Origin: Portulaca oleracea
Taxonomy: Eukaryota > Streptophyta > Magnoliopsida > Caryophyllales > Portulacaceae
Direction: 5' to 3'
Assembly: GCA_029582165.1 (NCBI GenBank)
Contig: CM055870.1
Span: 18,354,332-18,418,331, forward strand
DNA: 64,000 bases
Below, piece by piece: positions 35,933-48,269 of this stretch (position 1 is the first letter of the stretch; each line of letters begins with the position of its first letter). The notes beneath the pieces were generated by a model, which made no database searches, was not told the DNA's origin, and saw only the letters and a program-made list of their open reading frames with translations. The translations under genes and the position numbers were made by a program.

Positions 35933-38103
35933 ACCAATTGCATGTTAAAGTATTGTACTTGTATTCATAATTAATTTTGTCAATAGTTGAATTATATTAT
36001 GAATATGCTAGAATAGATTTATGCCTAAAATTTTAAATCTTTATGAAAGTTTTAATCTTTAATGTTCATGATAATAAATCTGAGATTTTATTGTAAAATT
36101 TCAAGCTTTGTATTATATTTGTTTCTTATTGCCTTTAATTACTCGATTTTATGTTTGTTTAATTGTTAAATATAGCATGAACTCGATTTAATTTTGAATG
36201 TTTTAGAAACAATCATGTTTAATATTGTTAAATAGTAGGCAATACATGAAATAGGTCTAAATTCGCAAAATAGGATTTTGTAGAATTAATTTTCTGATTT
36301 AGTTTTATTTACGGTAAATATAAAAAAATCGAAATAAAATATCAAACGAACTTGAAAATTTCTGAAATTTTTACTGAAGGTGTCTGGAAGTGGTCTGGAC
36401 TTTCCATAATGTGTGTAGATTTTTCACAATTAAAATGGATTTTTAATTGAGTTTTCAGATCTGAAGTGAATTAAAATTCGTTTAATTCGCTGAATTTTAT
36501 AAATTTGTAGAAATTTGTAAACTTCTGAACTTTTTACAGTAGGTTACTGGGTAACCATACTTTTAGGGAAAAAAATTTCTATTAATTTATTCAGTCAAAT
36601 TATATTTTTTAATTTAGATTTTCAGATCTCAGAGAAATAAATTTGTTGCTTCTCTGAATTTTGTATATTTATAGAAATTTACAAATTTTTTAAAAATTTT
36701 ACAGTAGGTTACTGGGTAATCATTCTGTTATGGATAAATTTTTCGTGAATTGTCGAAATCGTTTACTAATTTTTCTTTAATTTTCTGTTTAACAGAAAAG
36801 TATAATTGTTTACTTTTCTGAATTTTATTCTAATTTTAAAAATTTGATAAATATCTGAAATTTTTACAATAGCATATTGGATAAACCTACTGCATGGGAA
36901 AATTATAAAATGTGATTTTTAAACTTATCGTACTATTATTATTTATTTTCCTCTTAAACGGAGAATTAAAAAGTTTAATTCCATAAACTTTTTACAATCT
37001 TTTAGAAATTTTCAAAATTCTGGAAAATATTCATATTGGGTTATTTGGTAACACTATGATATGAAATCTTTTAATGCGATAAGTTATAATAATTTTATTT
37101 AAGTTTTTCATTCACGAAATTAACCGAAATTGGGAAGCAACATGGATCGTGTTGATCCAACAAGAACTGTGTTGCCAGCAGTTTTGGTGAATTCGTGTGC
37201 TTTAGGGTTTGTAATTAATTTTAGAAATTAATTGTTAAATCCTATTACTACTAAATCAGTTGATGGGCATAAAATCTATTTTTGTAAAGTTTAGGAAACT
37301 TACAATATCTTTGAAAGATATAGTATCTTTTAGACTCCTTGATTTTAGGAAAGTCAAGTATTTTGTATGTATAGGTATAAAATCCTAAATCTGTTTAGGT
37401 AACTAAGATAAAATTTGGATTTTTTTGATTATATTAATCATGCAAATCTTTTAGAAAATTTTATTTAGTATTTATTTCCTTATGTGTTATATTGCAATTA
37501 TATATATGCCTTTATAATTTGTTATTTAAGCATGTGTTATATTTGATATAATTATTGCAATATTACATATTTGCATGTGCTTCTAGTATGGCCATAGATA
37601 GTCGGTTTTACCGGTTTGCGTATCGGGTTTGGTGAAATACGGTCTGCGTACCGTCTTTGAATTAAATTTTAAATTTAAATTCAGTTAAGTTTATTTTAAT
37701 TCATGTAAGGACTCAATTGTGAGGTCCAATTTGTAAATTTGTTGTAATTGGTGACATCAAGTTGAGTGGGAGCCCAACAGCAATGGAGGTGATGATTCGA
37801 GTGGGAGCCCATCCAATGAAGTTGCAAAACCCAAGAAGTTTTTTTTCTTGAAGACTGTCAAGGCTTAGTTAAATTAGTTGATTAAGTCTAGGTGGCCATA
37901 CTAGGGTTTTTATTTTTGCTTTAAATTTGTTATTGCATGTTTTATTATGCCTTTTATGCTTTTCGAAAGAGTTCACCTAGAATTGCATGCTTAGGATAAT
38001 AAAACCTACTCTCAAAATGAATTATTGCTCAACCTATCGAAACACCACTTAGATGGATAAATAAAGAAAACCAAAACGAATTATTTGTCCATCATTAATA
38101 AGT

Positions 38104-39408
38104 ACAAAAAATTACAATTTGGTACCCCATGTTTTCTGGTAATAATTATTTGGTACCAAACCTTTTTGTAATAATTTTAAGGTACCCTATGTTTTTGTGT
38201 AATAATTTATAGGACCCTACTTCTGCCGGAAAATGGCTGCCGGCGACATTTGGCGCCAAAAATGCGGCTTGGGATTTTTTTTTTGTTTTCCTTATAATTT
38301 TGTGACCATTATACCCTTTTGATTCTATATAAGTGTGAATACCTCTAACCTAATTATATTTGAAAACTAAAAATTTAAGAAAATATATTTAAAATCAGTA
38401 TTTTTTTATCAGAAAAATTTAGATTTTATTTTGGAAATTAAAAAGGGGAAAAGGTGGGAGAAGATGAACTATGCGAGGTGGCATCTAGGCAGTTTGATGG
38501 TGTGACGGTGGCGGCGAAGGGGCGGCGTCGGTGGCTTGGTGGTCGCTTGGTGTCGAGGGTTGCATGGGGTGGGTGGCACCGGTGGTAGCTGCTTGGTAGG
38601 TTCCGTTGGCATTCAGGATTCAACAAGTTTGAGTATTTGATGTTATCCGGCGGTGCTAGAGGCGGAGAAAGGCCGGACCGGTCTCCTAGAAGTCGCCTGG
38701 TAGTGGCGGTTGTGGTGGGTGGTTGCGACGGCGGTGGGTTCTCCGTGGTGGTGGCGGTGGTGGTTACCGAATGATTTGTCGGTCTTGCTCATAATTCTTC
38801 AATTCCTCGACAATCCCCACCGCGGAGTAGGAATGTGAAGGTGGCGACGCTGTGGTGGTCGACAAGGAGTGGCGATGGCGGTGGGGTGGTTGAGCTTTGT
38901 GGGTGGGTGGCGGCGGTGGATGCGGATAGGTGGTTTTCGGATGTACTCTTTTATGAAAATTTTCTCAAATTTTTGAAATTATTTTTATTTTTGTAATTTT
39001 AGATTTTTGAAAATCACTTAATTTAAAATTTCAGAAAATCATAAAACTTTTATTGTTTTTGGTATTTTTGTCAATTTTATTATTTTTCAATTAAAATTTC
39101 CATTCTTTTAGAAAGACATTCACAAAATTTTGAATTTTTTCATTATTTTTATAATATAAAAATCACATTTTTTGGCAAAAATTAAAATATAAAAATAAAA
39201 CAAAAACAACTTATTTTACAACAACCCAAAATTAAAAATCACAAAAGCTAAGGGCAAATCGGTTGATTCAATGATTCCGGCAAGTGTCCAAATGGAGTCC
39301 TATAAATTATTACACAAAAACATAGGGTACCTTAAAATTATTACAAAAAGGTTTGGTACCAAATAATTATTACCAGAAAACATGGGGTACCAAATTGTAA
39401 TTTTTTGT
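38104..39408. mobile_element. Mutator-like element, 1.3 kb, 108-bp inverted repeats
   Basis: ACAAAAAATTACAATTTGGT begins the left repeat, which then runs with no visible mismatch for about 108 bp against the right end (39300-39408). The flank TAATAAGT (with one more T shared, giving 8-9 bp) is at 38096-38103 and 39409-39416. The middle is GC-rich (38460-38940) with GGCGGCG and GGTGG words, unlike its AT-rich shell, so host DNA capture is possible. It encodes no transposase that I can recognise. Confidence 0.87.
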
Positions 39409-41289
39409 TAATAAGTAGGGTGGGAGCTAGGTCAATTCAAATTGGCTATCAAAATAGTTTTGGGCCAAGAGCAGAGGAAGAGAAATATTGTATTCAATAC
39501 AAATTTCTTGCCAAGAGTCATTTTGATTTTTGAATGATTTATCATAAAGATGATCCACCAAAGATAACATGGGATCAAGTTTTGTTGGGCCAAAGTCCAC
39601 TTGAGCCCATGAGTCTTATGGGTCTTGGTTAATAAAAACACTAAATGAGAGTTGATAAAGTGTTTTGATTTAAAATTAAAATTAGTTTAATTTCTTTTGA
39701 TGAATAATAAAATGAACCAACTTGTCTCTAGAATTATTTATGTCTTTTCACTCAAACATCCACCACTAATAAAATATTGTTTTCTCCTTGAGAAAGAGAA
39801 AAACAATTAACACCAATCCCTTAATTGGCATTGCCATCGCAAGATTGTCTTGAAGGCTATTAAAAGAAACATGTCTTTGATATAACATTGAGCTAGGCCT
39901 CAATATTAAGAGGTCAATCAAACCAAATGAATACATGTACTGTCATAGTATTCATACAACTTTAACTTCAAAATGTTTGAAGGTTAGATGAAGGATTTCA
40001 ATATTACCAACTCAAAACCAAGTTCATCGAACTAGTTAGAGTTGATAAATATGAAACCTATAACCAGATAGTCTCGGTTAAGCTAGATAAAGGCCAATTG
40101 ATGGCGCTTATGTTCTGAAACAATTTGACTATTTTGAAACATGAGAAACCTCAGACCCCCCCTCCCCCTTTTAGTAAAAAAGGTAGGCAACCAAAGATAG
40201 TCTTTTAGTGAAAGGGAAAATAAGATTTAAGAAATCTATCAAAGACAAGAAGTCAAAGGAAAGGTAAGGACAAACAGTTGTACATACCGACCAATGACAG
40301 CAACCGGTTAATAACCAGATCATGTATGACACTGGGAGCGTGAATAACTATAAGGAAGACTTGAGATATGATTTCAATTATAGGCAAATGCGTATATGAT
40401 ACACACTACCCTTATTAAACCCACTTTGAGTATAAGATACTAGCTGTGAAACTCGCATTTATGCAAATGTGTAGAATCTACAACAAAGTAGATGTGCTTT
40501 GAAGGATGAGAGTCAGCCTACAAATAGGAACATGCAATTAGTTATAGTTCCTTATGAAGAGTTGGTTGTTTATCCATTTCCTCAAGACTTATGAGAAAAA
40601 TTTATAGGTGATACTAGGTTCTCATTATAAGTATTTCTTACTCTCAATTAGAAAGAGAGAAAGAGGATCTCGGTTAAACACACCCAATACATCGAAACCA
40701 AAAGATTTAAAAAGGAATAACTCATGTTCAAACTTAAATCTTGTAACTATTTATTAAGTCATGCAAATCAGAGCGCATTCAGAAGCGTCACAGTGATAGA
40801 CTTTTGAAAGATAAGACTTTGAAACATGTGATGTTTGCAAAGCATGACTGTACCTTTTACAAGAAAGGGTGAATGTGCCAACAAACACTCATGCATATGG
40901 ATGTATGTAGTCCAATTGAGCACAAGTACAAGGGATGGATTACTTCAAATCTTAAAAGATGAATAAAATAACACATGGTGATTCATGTCTATGAGATTCA
41001 TATGAAGCTGGAATGTTAAAATAGTTTGATGATTTACAAAATGAAGTAGTCTTGGCGAAACAATGAGAGCACCTAGATACGATCGAAAGGATGCTAATGG
41101 TTGAGCCAAGAGTTTGAACAAATGACTCAAATGAAACATAATTCCGGCGCTATAAGCTTAAGTCATATTAATCAGAAATGCACTCAGAAAACTGCGTAGT
41201 GCAGGATTTTGGAAAACATAAACATTGAAAAGTTCAATGTTTGTAAAGCATGCCTAATGGATAAGATGACTAAAATCACCTCTTATTGG

Positions 41290-43413
41290 AATTAGTGAAC
41301 AAGCTAATGACTTATTAGGATGCTAGCATATTGATGTATGTGGGCCTATGAGCACTAGTGCTAGAAGAAGGTTTGTTGTACTTTTTTCATCACCTTCAGT
41401 GACGATTTTTAGTATATATGGGTATATATACTTAATACGCCACAAGTCCAAATCATTTGAAATGTTCAAAGATTTTCAAAGTGAAGTACAAAACCAACTT
41501 GGCAAGAAAATCAAAACCCTTCAATTAGGTTGAGGAGGTGAGTATTTGAGCCAAAGATTTCATTGACCATTCCAGAGAATATGGAATTGTTTCATGATTC
41601 TCTCCTCTAAGAATACGACATCTCAATGACGTATCTAAAAGCAGGAATCACACCTTATTAGATATGGTGCGATCAATGATGGTTGAGTCAACATTGCCGA
41701 TTACCTTTTGGGGATACGCAATTAACCATAACTCTAATTACTGAATAAAGATTATCTGAAGCACTAGAGAAAAGAGGTTCTTGAACCGTTTTCTGAAAGA
41801 ACGGAGTATCACTTCTACAAATTGTTGTAGAGGAAAAATGTTTATGTCTCAAAATACTTTCTTCTTAAAGAATATGTTATTCTCTAAAAGAAAGAGTGGG
41901 AGAGATTTTGAACTTACCGAAGTTCGAGAGACACAAAACACTATAATCATCACCTGAAAATCTGCTACTTGATCCTAGTTCAAATTTTCCTATTTGTCGG
42001 GAAATTAAGAACAAGGATGAGGCAGATGAAGTTCCTCAAAACGTTGAGGAGGAGGTGTCATGAACATTACTCCTAGCAAGGTCAAGTAAACAACTCCGAC
42101 AACCACAGAGATCTCGATATTCTATGGATGAGCGTGAGATGTTACTTTTAGAAAGTAATGACTCTACCTACAACAAAGAAGCTTTAGCAAGTCAAGATTC
42201 CATAAGGTCTAAGACGGACTCCATGCATACAACTAAGTTTAGATCTCGGTTGATTTGTCTGAAGGTGTGAGCCATCAGGCATAGGAGGGTTTTAAGGCAA
42301 AGCATGGGTTCATTAAGATAGACATAAAGACTGACTTCAAAATTAGATTTTGAAGAAAGGTGTGTACTTGACACAACTGAGTGGTCTTTTGTTGGAATAC
42401 TTGTAAACTTTAAGAGACCATCTGTGGTCTTAAGGAAGCTTCTAGGAGTTGGAATCATTGAACTTCTTGAACAGGATATCAAAAAGGTTTGACATACTAG
42501 GAAGTGCCAAAGATAATATTGTGTTTACAAGAAGTTCAGTGGGAGCAATGCATTTTTTGATATTGTATGTGATTGACATACTGCCTACTGAGAAGAATAT
42601 TCCAATGTTGCTTCTACTGAGGTTAACTTGGAAATAATTTTCAAAGTGAAGGATTGGTGGGGCTAAGAATTTTCTTGGAGACAAGATCTATAATGATAGA
42701 TTAAAGATTTTGATTGTTTGAATCAAAGTTAACTAGGTGTTGAATAGTTCAACTCACTTTGAGAATGGATTAATTTCCAGAAATCATGGCATATCCTTAC
42801 GGAATTTGATTGTCTCAAAACAATCAGAAGTTATAAGAAGGATGAGACATATAACTCATGCTTCAGGCGTGAGATTAATGTATGACATGAGATGTTCAAA
42901 GTCCAACATATACATTGTATATGTATAAGCAAAACTAAGGATGTGTCCTAAGTCTAAAGTGGTTGATAAAAGCTAAGTGTGAAGAGTTGCATTGATGCTA
43001 CACTCATGCAGGGAACTATGATTATCTGAAAGGTCAGAGAAAATTATACGATTTTTTTTGAGTGGTATTGAGGTGAACTGGAAGAAGTTCCTAACATGAC
43101 ATGCGGTTAATTCTACAAATAAGACAAGTATGGCACGACTTTAGAAGTTGTGGCCGAAATTGTTAGGATTACGAAGTTCGTTTTTAGAATTGGGTGATGT
43201 TTCTAGCCTTGCGAGAGAAATAAAGCCTTATTGATAGGAGCCATCACTCAAGCAAAGGAACGGAAGCTCATTACGAATCCAAATATGTGTTTCAGAAATA
43301 TCTTCTTGTATGAAAGGTCATTAGTGAGATGGTATATGTGCGAGGTTCATTGCAAATATTATGTACTAAACCCCTGTTGCAGTTATAACATGATAGTCAT
43401 GCATGGGCAATAG
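41290..43413 (+). pseudogene. Copia integrase, RT and RNase H remnants
   Basis: Protein fragments in shifting frames follow the copia order. The integrase part has YIYLIRHKSKSFEMFKDFQ and VQNQLGKKIK (41420-41510), then EFIDH-like and RSMMVESTLPITFWGYAI (41670-41720). The RT part includes LYVIDILPTEKNIPML (42560-42610), a decayed YVDDILLIGNDIPML. The RNase H end is GAITQAKERK...CFRNIFLYERSLV (43237-43330), a decayed GAI.QAKEPRSH...KYH.IRE. Stops and indels are frequent, so it is not functional. Confidence 0.85.
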
Positions 43414-43743
43414 ATATTAAACACATTCCGGAATATTAACAAGTCCAATTTACATGAATTGTTCATGAATTATGACCTTGTTGATTCATCATTAAGAATA
43501 AGATTCCAAAATTCACATCAATTGTGGTTTAGAATTATGTAAATGTCCAAAAAGATTAGTGCATTCAAAATGGGAAATTGGATGAGGTCCGATTTCTGAA
43601 ACCCCATTAGTGAACTTGATAACGCTAGTCTTGGTCGACAGTCGACCTGGTTCCTAATTGTATTATCACGTAGGAACAGTGATAATATCAACACAATTAA
43701 CATGTAGGATTGAGGTGACGATCAAGTTTCGTGATCATAGTGA

Positions 43744-43960
43744 CACTACAAGATGGCTGGCTAAATAAGACCGTTCATAACGACAGTTCGTAACGGTCGC
43801 ATGAAAAAGGCGGGCGACCGTTTAAAAACGACCGTTCATGAACGGTCGTTATCTAGCGACCGTATAAATTAACGGTTGTTAACCAGAACGACCGTTAATT
43901 GAACGGTCGCTAGATAACGACCGTTGAAATTAACGGTCGTTCCGTTTTTAATAGCATCGG
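43744..43960. promoter_or_regulatory. CACTA terminus with subterminal repeat cluster
   Basis: CACTACAAG terminus, then repeated inverted words AACGACCGTT/AACGGTCGTT (for example near 43836, 43848, 43889, 43897, 43918 and 43933). They are probably sites bound by the element's own protein and also host the promoter. Confidence 0.85.
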
Positions 43961-44989
43961 ACGAATTGAATTTCATTCAATTGCACCGTTAGCTTTTGTT
44001 TCAAAACCCCAATTTCTCTTCTCCCTCCTCCTGCTAGCCGGCGACTTGGACCAGAAACCGCCGCCTGCCGCCACATTCCGTCGGAGCCGACGACGGTAAG
44101 TTCTCCTCTTCTCCCTCCTTATCAATTCTTTTAAGTTTTTGGTGGTTAATAACAACACAAGCCCTTCCTCTTGCATGCAAATCGGACCGGGAACCGCAAC
44201 TTTTTGGTGCTGCCGTCGACGCCGCAGCTGTCAGAGCCGCCTTCGCCGTCGTCGCCGTCACCGTCGTCCCCACTGCCGTCGTCGTTCTCCCCGGTAAATT
44301 ATTTGAAATTTGTCAATTTTGTTAATTATATATTTATTTGTATAAATTATGAGCATGCATTACATTAATTAGGTTAGTATTTGTGTAAAAAGTTGTTTAG
44401 TTAGTTATGTTGTGAATAATTTGAGTGAATAATTAGTATTTATTTGGTTAATTTTTGTGTTAATTACTGTGTAAGTATTATATGTTAATTGTATGTTACT
44501 TGTATTAGTTTAATGATATGTTGTGAAATTGTATGTTAATTAGGTTAGTTATATTACTGTTTAAGTATTGTATGTTAATTAGGTTAGGTATGTGGTGAAA
44601 TTTGTCAATTAGTTTAATGATATATTGGTTGTGTTAATTGTATGTTTATGTGTATGTTGTTGTGTTAATTGTGTTTTATTATTGAATTTTTGTATTAATT
44701 GTATGTTACTTGTATTAGTTATTAATGTTTTGTAATATTTATTGTTTTAGTTTTGAAAATTGTTAATTGTATGTTTATGTGTATAAATTATGAGCATGCG
44801 TAAATTAGTATGGATTAGATTAATACATGTGTAAAGAATGTTTAGTTAGTTATGTTGTATATAATTGTTTTAACACGTTTAAAATTCATTTGAATCTACG
44901 ACATGGAAATCTACCATTATTAGAAAAAAGTGTTGAGTTGGGATGATTTTGGTAGTTATTAGTAAATGAGTTAGTTATTATGTTTGATT

Positions 44990-45395
44990 AGGAATGAATT
45001 TACGCGACTAACAACTTTGTTGGATAACTTAATTAAAGGCAAGCCTCTAAATGTCAATTGACCCTTGTTGTGATGAACAATTTGTCGGAGTTATACATAC
45101 GAGAAATCCACCGTTTGCGTCAAAACAAATGTCGATCGTTGAGTTTTGTAGCATACCAATCACTAATAAAATGAACACCCAGGAACTCAATCTTGATTTC
45201 GTGGGTGTTCGTTTTAAAGGAGGTTGGGATGCTAAATGCACAATGATCGACATTTGATACGTCACAAGCGGTGAATTTCTCGTACATATAACTCAGACAA
45301 TTTGTTCATCACAACAAGGGTGAATTGATGTTTAGAGACATGCCTTTAATTAAGTTAATCTCTGAAGTTGTTAGCGTAAATTTGTTTCGTATCCA
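44990..45395. repeat. Foldback element inside the CACTA intron
   Basis: AATTTACGCGACTAACAAC (about 44997) and CTTAATTAAAGGC pair with the reverse complement at about 45348-45392. CCCTTGTTGTGATGAACAA (45062-45080) pairs with TTGTTCATCACAACAAGGG (45302-45320). A smaller inner pair GAACACCCA/TGGGTGTTC lies in the middle. The arms are about 180 bp with a few mismatches, so it has foldback-MITE structure. No clear target duplication was seen. Confidence 0.8.
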
Positions 45396-45605
45396 ACGTA
45401 ATTGCTATCATAATTATTCATAACCCCAAATGAAGACATGAGTTATAAATAACTATGTCACATCACTTTGCTAGCTTAAGTACTCAACAACCAGTTTAGT
45501 GTTAGTAAATAGGTTAGTTGTCATGGTAGTTTAGAGTAGAAAGTAGAGTAATTTATAGTTCTAGGATCTTAGTTGTAGATGTCATAAAAAGAGGTCGAGT
45601 GTGGG

Positions 45606-46168
45606 TTCTGTTACTGTCCATGAGAGTGTGTTTGTTCCTGATAATTTATGGCTGAAAAATACTTTCATGAGTCGTACCGAGTCTCCAATTTATTTGTCTG
45701 GTTCCCTTAAAGTAACGCAATCTCGGCAGTGAAATTGTGCGAGGTCTATAGTGCTCTGGGAGTTAGAAGCGTCTCAGATTCGGTGCAATGCAGTGTTTCT
45801 ATTGTGCAACCTGGTGGGCAACAAGACAAGGCGGGAATGAGAGAGAAGCTGATAGTAAAAGGTTTAATAGTAATTGTGGTGGAATTTCTTGCATGCATCA
45901 AAGCCCACCGCAATTTCTATTAGACATTGTACTATCGGCTTCTCTCTCATTCCCGCCTTTTCTTGTTGCCCACCAGGTTGCACAATGGAAACACTGCATT
46001 GTACCGAATCTGAGACGCTTCTAACTCCTAGAGCACTATAGACCTCGCGCAATTTCACTGCTGAGATTGCGCTACTTTTTGGGAACCAGCCAAATAAAAG
46101 GAGACTCAGTACGACTCATGAAAGTTTTTTTTCAGCCATAAATTATCAAGAACAACACACTCTCATCG
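45606..46168. repeat. Long palindrome 1 in the CACTA intron
   Basis: The left arm from about 45620 and the right arm to about 46165 are reverse complements, with few mismatches, right up to the centre TGCATGCA at about 45893. There is almost no loop. As a result the same peptide (VYSALGVRSVSDSVQC) can be read from the plus strand at 45740 and from the minus strand at 46045. A transcript across it would form a hairpin of about 270 bp. Confidence 0.9.
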
Positions 46169-46326
46169 GGTAATAACATTATCCTCTTGACTGTTGACAT
46201 ATATAGCTTAGTTGTATATGTCATAGATAAGTGTTGAGTTTGGATGCTTTTGGTAGTTATATGAAAGTAGGGTAATTTATAGTTCTAGTATGTTAGTTGT
46301 AAATGTCATAAAAAGAGGTCGAGTGT

Positions 46327-46868
46327 GGTTTCTGTTAGTGTCCATGAGAGTGTGTTTGTTCCTGATAATTTATGGCTGAAAAATACTTTCATGAGTCGTA
46401 CCGAGTCTCCAATTTATTTGTCTGGTTCCCTTAAAATGCATGATCTCGGCGGTGAAATTGCGCGAGTCTATAGTGCTCGGGAGTTAGAGCGTCTGGTCGG
46501 TCAATGCGTGTTTCCATTGTATGCGACTGGTGCAACAAGACAAGGCGGGAATGAGAGAGAAGCTGATAGTAAAAGGTCAAATAGTAATTGTGGTGGACTT
46601 TCTTGCATGCATCAAAGCCCACCGCAATTTCTATTAGACATTGTACTATCAGCTTCTCTCTCATTCCCGCCTTGTCTTGTTGCCCACCAGGTTGCACAAT
46701 GAAAACATTGCATTGTACCGAATCTGAGACGCTTCTAACTCCCAGAGCACTATAGATCTCGCGCAATTTCACTGCTGAGATTGCGTTACTTTTTGGGAAC
46801 CAGAAAAATAAAAGGAGAGTCGGTACGACTCATGAAAGTGTTTTTTTTCAACAAACACATTCTCATCG
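46327..46868. repeat. Long palindrome 2, tandem copy of palindrome 1
   Basis: It has the same structure as palindrome 1, centred near 46606 (TTGCATGCA), with small deletions in the left arm (for example around 46470-46530). It lies one period of about 700-724 bp downstream of the first. Confidence 0.9.
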
Positions 46869-47054
46869 GGTAACAACATTATCCTCTTGACTGTTGACAT
46901 ATATAGCTTAGTTGTATATGTCATAGAAAAGTGTTGAGTTTGGATGCTTTTGGTAGTTATAAGTAAGTGAGCTCACCTTGCAAATTAGTGTGTTGACATG
47001 CACAAATTGACAACTTTGAAATCTAATTCGGTCAACTTTGCAGATTTGAACAAA

Positions 47055-48269
47055 ATGGAAAATACTAGGAAATGGATGTACGAGAGAATCGATGAGGAGG
47101 GGTATCTTAGCAAAGAGTTTGTTAGAGGAGTGAATTAAGAATTTTTGCCAGTTGCTAAACAAACCATTAACTTCCAATCAGATAAAGTACTTAGGTGTCC
47201 ATGTCCAAAGTGTAAAAACATGAAACACCAACATGAGGACAATGTTAAGGTGCACTTGTACAAAAATGGGTTCGTACCACGTTATTTTGTGTGGACGAGT
47301 CACGGTGAGGTGTACGTGCCTCCCGTGGCCACGGTCCCCATCCAAACGTCGAACCAAATTGAGGGGTCGTCGAGGACTGATGTGTTAGACCCAATGCAAG
47401 AAATGCTAACGGATGCCATCGGAGATTTATCGTCCAACGTTTTCAACACAGTAGAGGATGAGCCGTCAGATGGAGGGCAAAAATTTCTTGAAATGTTAGA
47501 AGCGTCCAAACGGCCTTTGTATGAGGGTTGCGAACTGTCACAATTGTCAGTAGTGTCTCGGCTTGTTAACATAAAATGTGAGTATAATCTCCCTAACAAA
47601 GTCGTAGACAGTCTGCTAGCCCTCATGAAAGACATTTGTCCCCCTGTTAATGAAATGACAGACACGTACCACTCGTCGAAGAAGTTACTTAAAGCTTTAG
47701 AACTTCCGCATGAGAGGATCGACGCGTGTCCAAAGGGGTGTATGTTGTTTTGGAAGGAGAACTCCATGCTTGATAGTTGCAAATTTTGCGGTGCTGATCG
47801 ATATGTGCGGACAACGACTAAGGGTAAAAAGATCGCCCACAAGGAGCTCATATACTTTCCAATTGGTCCGCGGTTGCAAAGATTATACTTGACTAAGACA
47901 TCAGCAGAGCAAATGAGGTGGCACTCAACAAATGTTCGAGGGGACGGTGACATGGTCCATCCGTGTGATGGTGAAGCTTGGAAAAATTTTGATGCCACTC
48001 ATAAAGAGTTCGCATCGGAACCACGCAATGTGCGGTTGGGTATATGCACGGATGGTTTCGCCCCTTTCGGTAGTTTCGGGCAAACTTATTCTACATGGCC
48101 TGTTATAGCTACCCCCTACAATTTGCCTCCGTGGCTTTGCATGAAGAAGCCTTACATGTTCCTCACGCTCTTGATTCCTGGTCCAAAAAGTCCAAAGGTA
48201 AACTTGGACGTATACATGCAGTCGTTAATAGACGAGTTGAAACAGTTGTGAGTGGAGGGTGTAGACACG
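47055..48269 (+). pseudogene. CACTA Tnp2-type transposase, N-terminal part, broken
   Basis: Starts MENTRKWMYERIDEEGYLSK after the acceptor at 47043, the usual transposase-associated domain of Tnp2 proteins, with zinc-type C.CPKCKNMK..HQ. Then come VVSRLVNIKCEYNLPNK, the Cys-rich CPKGCMLFWKE...CKFCGADRY, and the core MRWHS, HPCDGEAWKNFDATHKEFA, VRLGICTDGFAPFGSFGQTY, YNLPPWLCMK, LTLLIPGPKSP, LDVYMQSLIDELKQL. An in-frame TAA at 47136-47138 and a TGA at 48249-48251 break it. The TGA stands where Trp is usual (ELKQLW), and five more transposase codons follow before the inserted element at 48270. The C-terminal half is outside the window or lost. Confidence 0.92.

Larger units (their letters stand above)
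35061..43743 (+). mobile_element. Decayed plus-strand Ty1/copia element, truncated by CACTA
   Basis: A 5' LTR (35061-35918), a primer site, a long leader, and a degraded gag-pol ending in RNase H near 43413. At 43744 a CACTA transposon begins and the 3' LTR is not seen in the window. A 1.3-kb Mutator-like element sits at 38104-39408. The stretch 35933-38090 is AT-rich leader sequence, and 39417-41290 holds only traces of gag-protease. The element is older than the CACTA. Confidence 0.83.
45548..46967 (+). repeat. Tandem duplication of about 700 bp carrying both palindromes
   Basis: GTAATTTATAGTTCTAG and CATAAAAAGAGGTCGAGTGTG precede each palindrome (45548 and 46272). TCTCATCGGGTAA, CTTGACTGTTGACATATATAG and GGATGCTTTTGGTAGTTAT follow each (46161 and 46861). 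The period therefore varies between 700 and 724 because of indels. Confidence 0.9.
43980..47043 (+). other. Leader and large intron of the CACTA transposase gene
   Basis: A CT-rich leader (44000-44095) ends CGACGACG|GTAAGTTC. A second GC-rich piece (about 44160-44293) ends CTCCCCG|GTAAATT. The next good acceptor is TTTGCAG at 47037-47043, 12 bases before the ATG of the transposase. This implies an intron of about 2.75-2.95 kb. The intron carries a foldback element and two long palindromes. The splice sites are inferred from sequence only. Confidence 0.55.
43744..48269 (+). mobile_element. CACTA (En/Spm) transposon, 5' part, interrupted by an LTR element
   Basis: Starts CACTACAAGATGGC after TGA (the 3-bp duplication expected on the left). 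The first 220 bp hold at least eight AACGACCGTT or AACGGTCGTT words in both orientations, typical subterminal binding sites for the CACTA TNPA-like factor. A 5' leader with GTAAG donors (near 44096), a long intron and a Tnp2-type transposase ORF follow. The body is cut at 48269 inside the transposase by another element, and the 3' terminus is outside the window. Confidence 0.9.

Noticed and set aside
47300..47998. 232-codon minus frame over the CACTA transposase
   Set aside because: Shadow of the Tnp2 coding strand.
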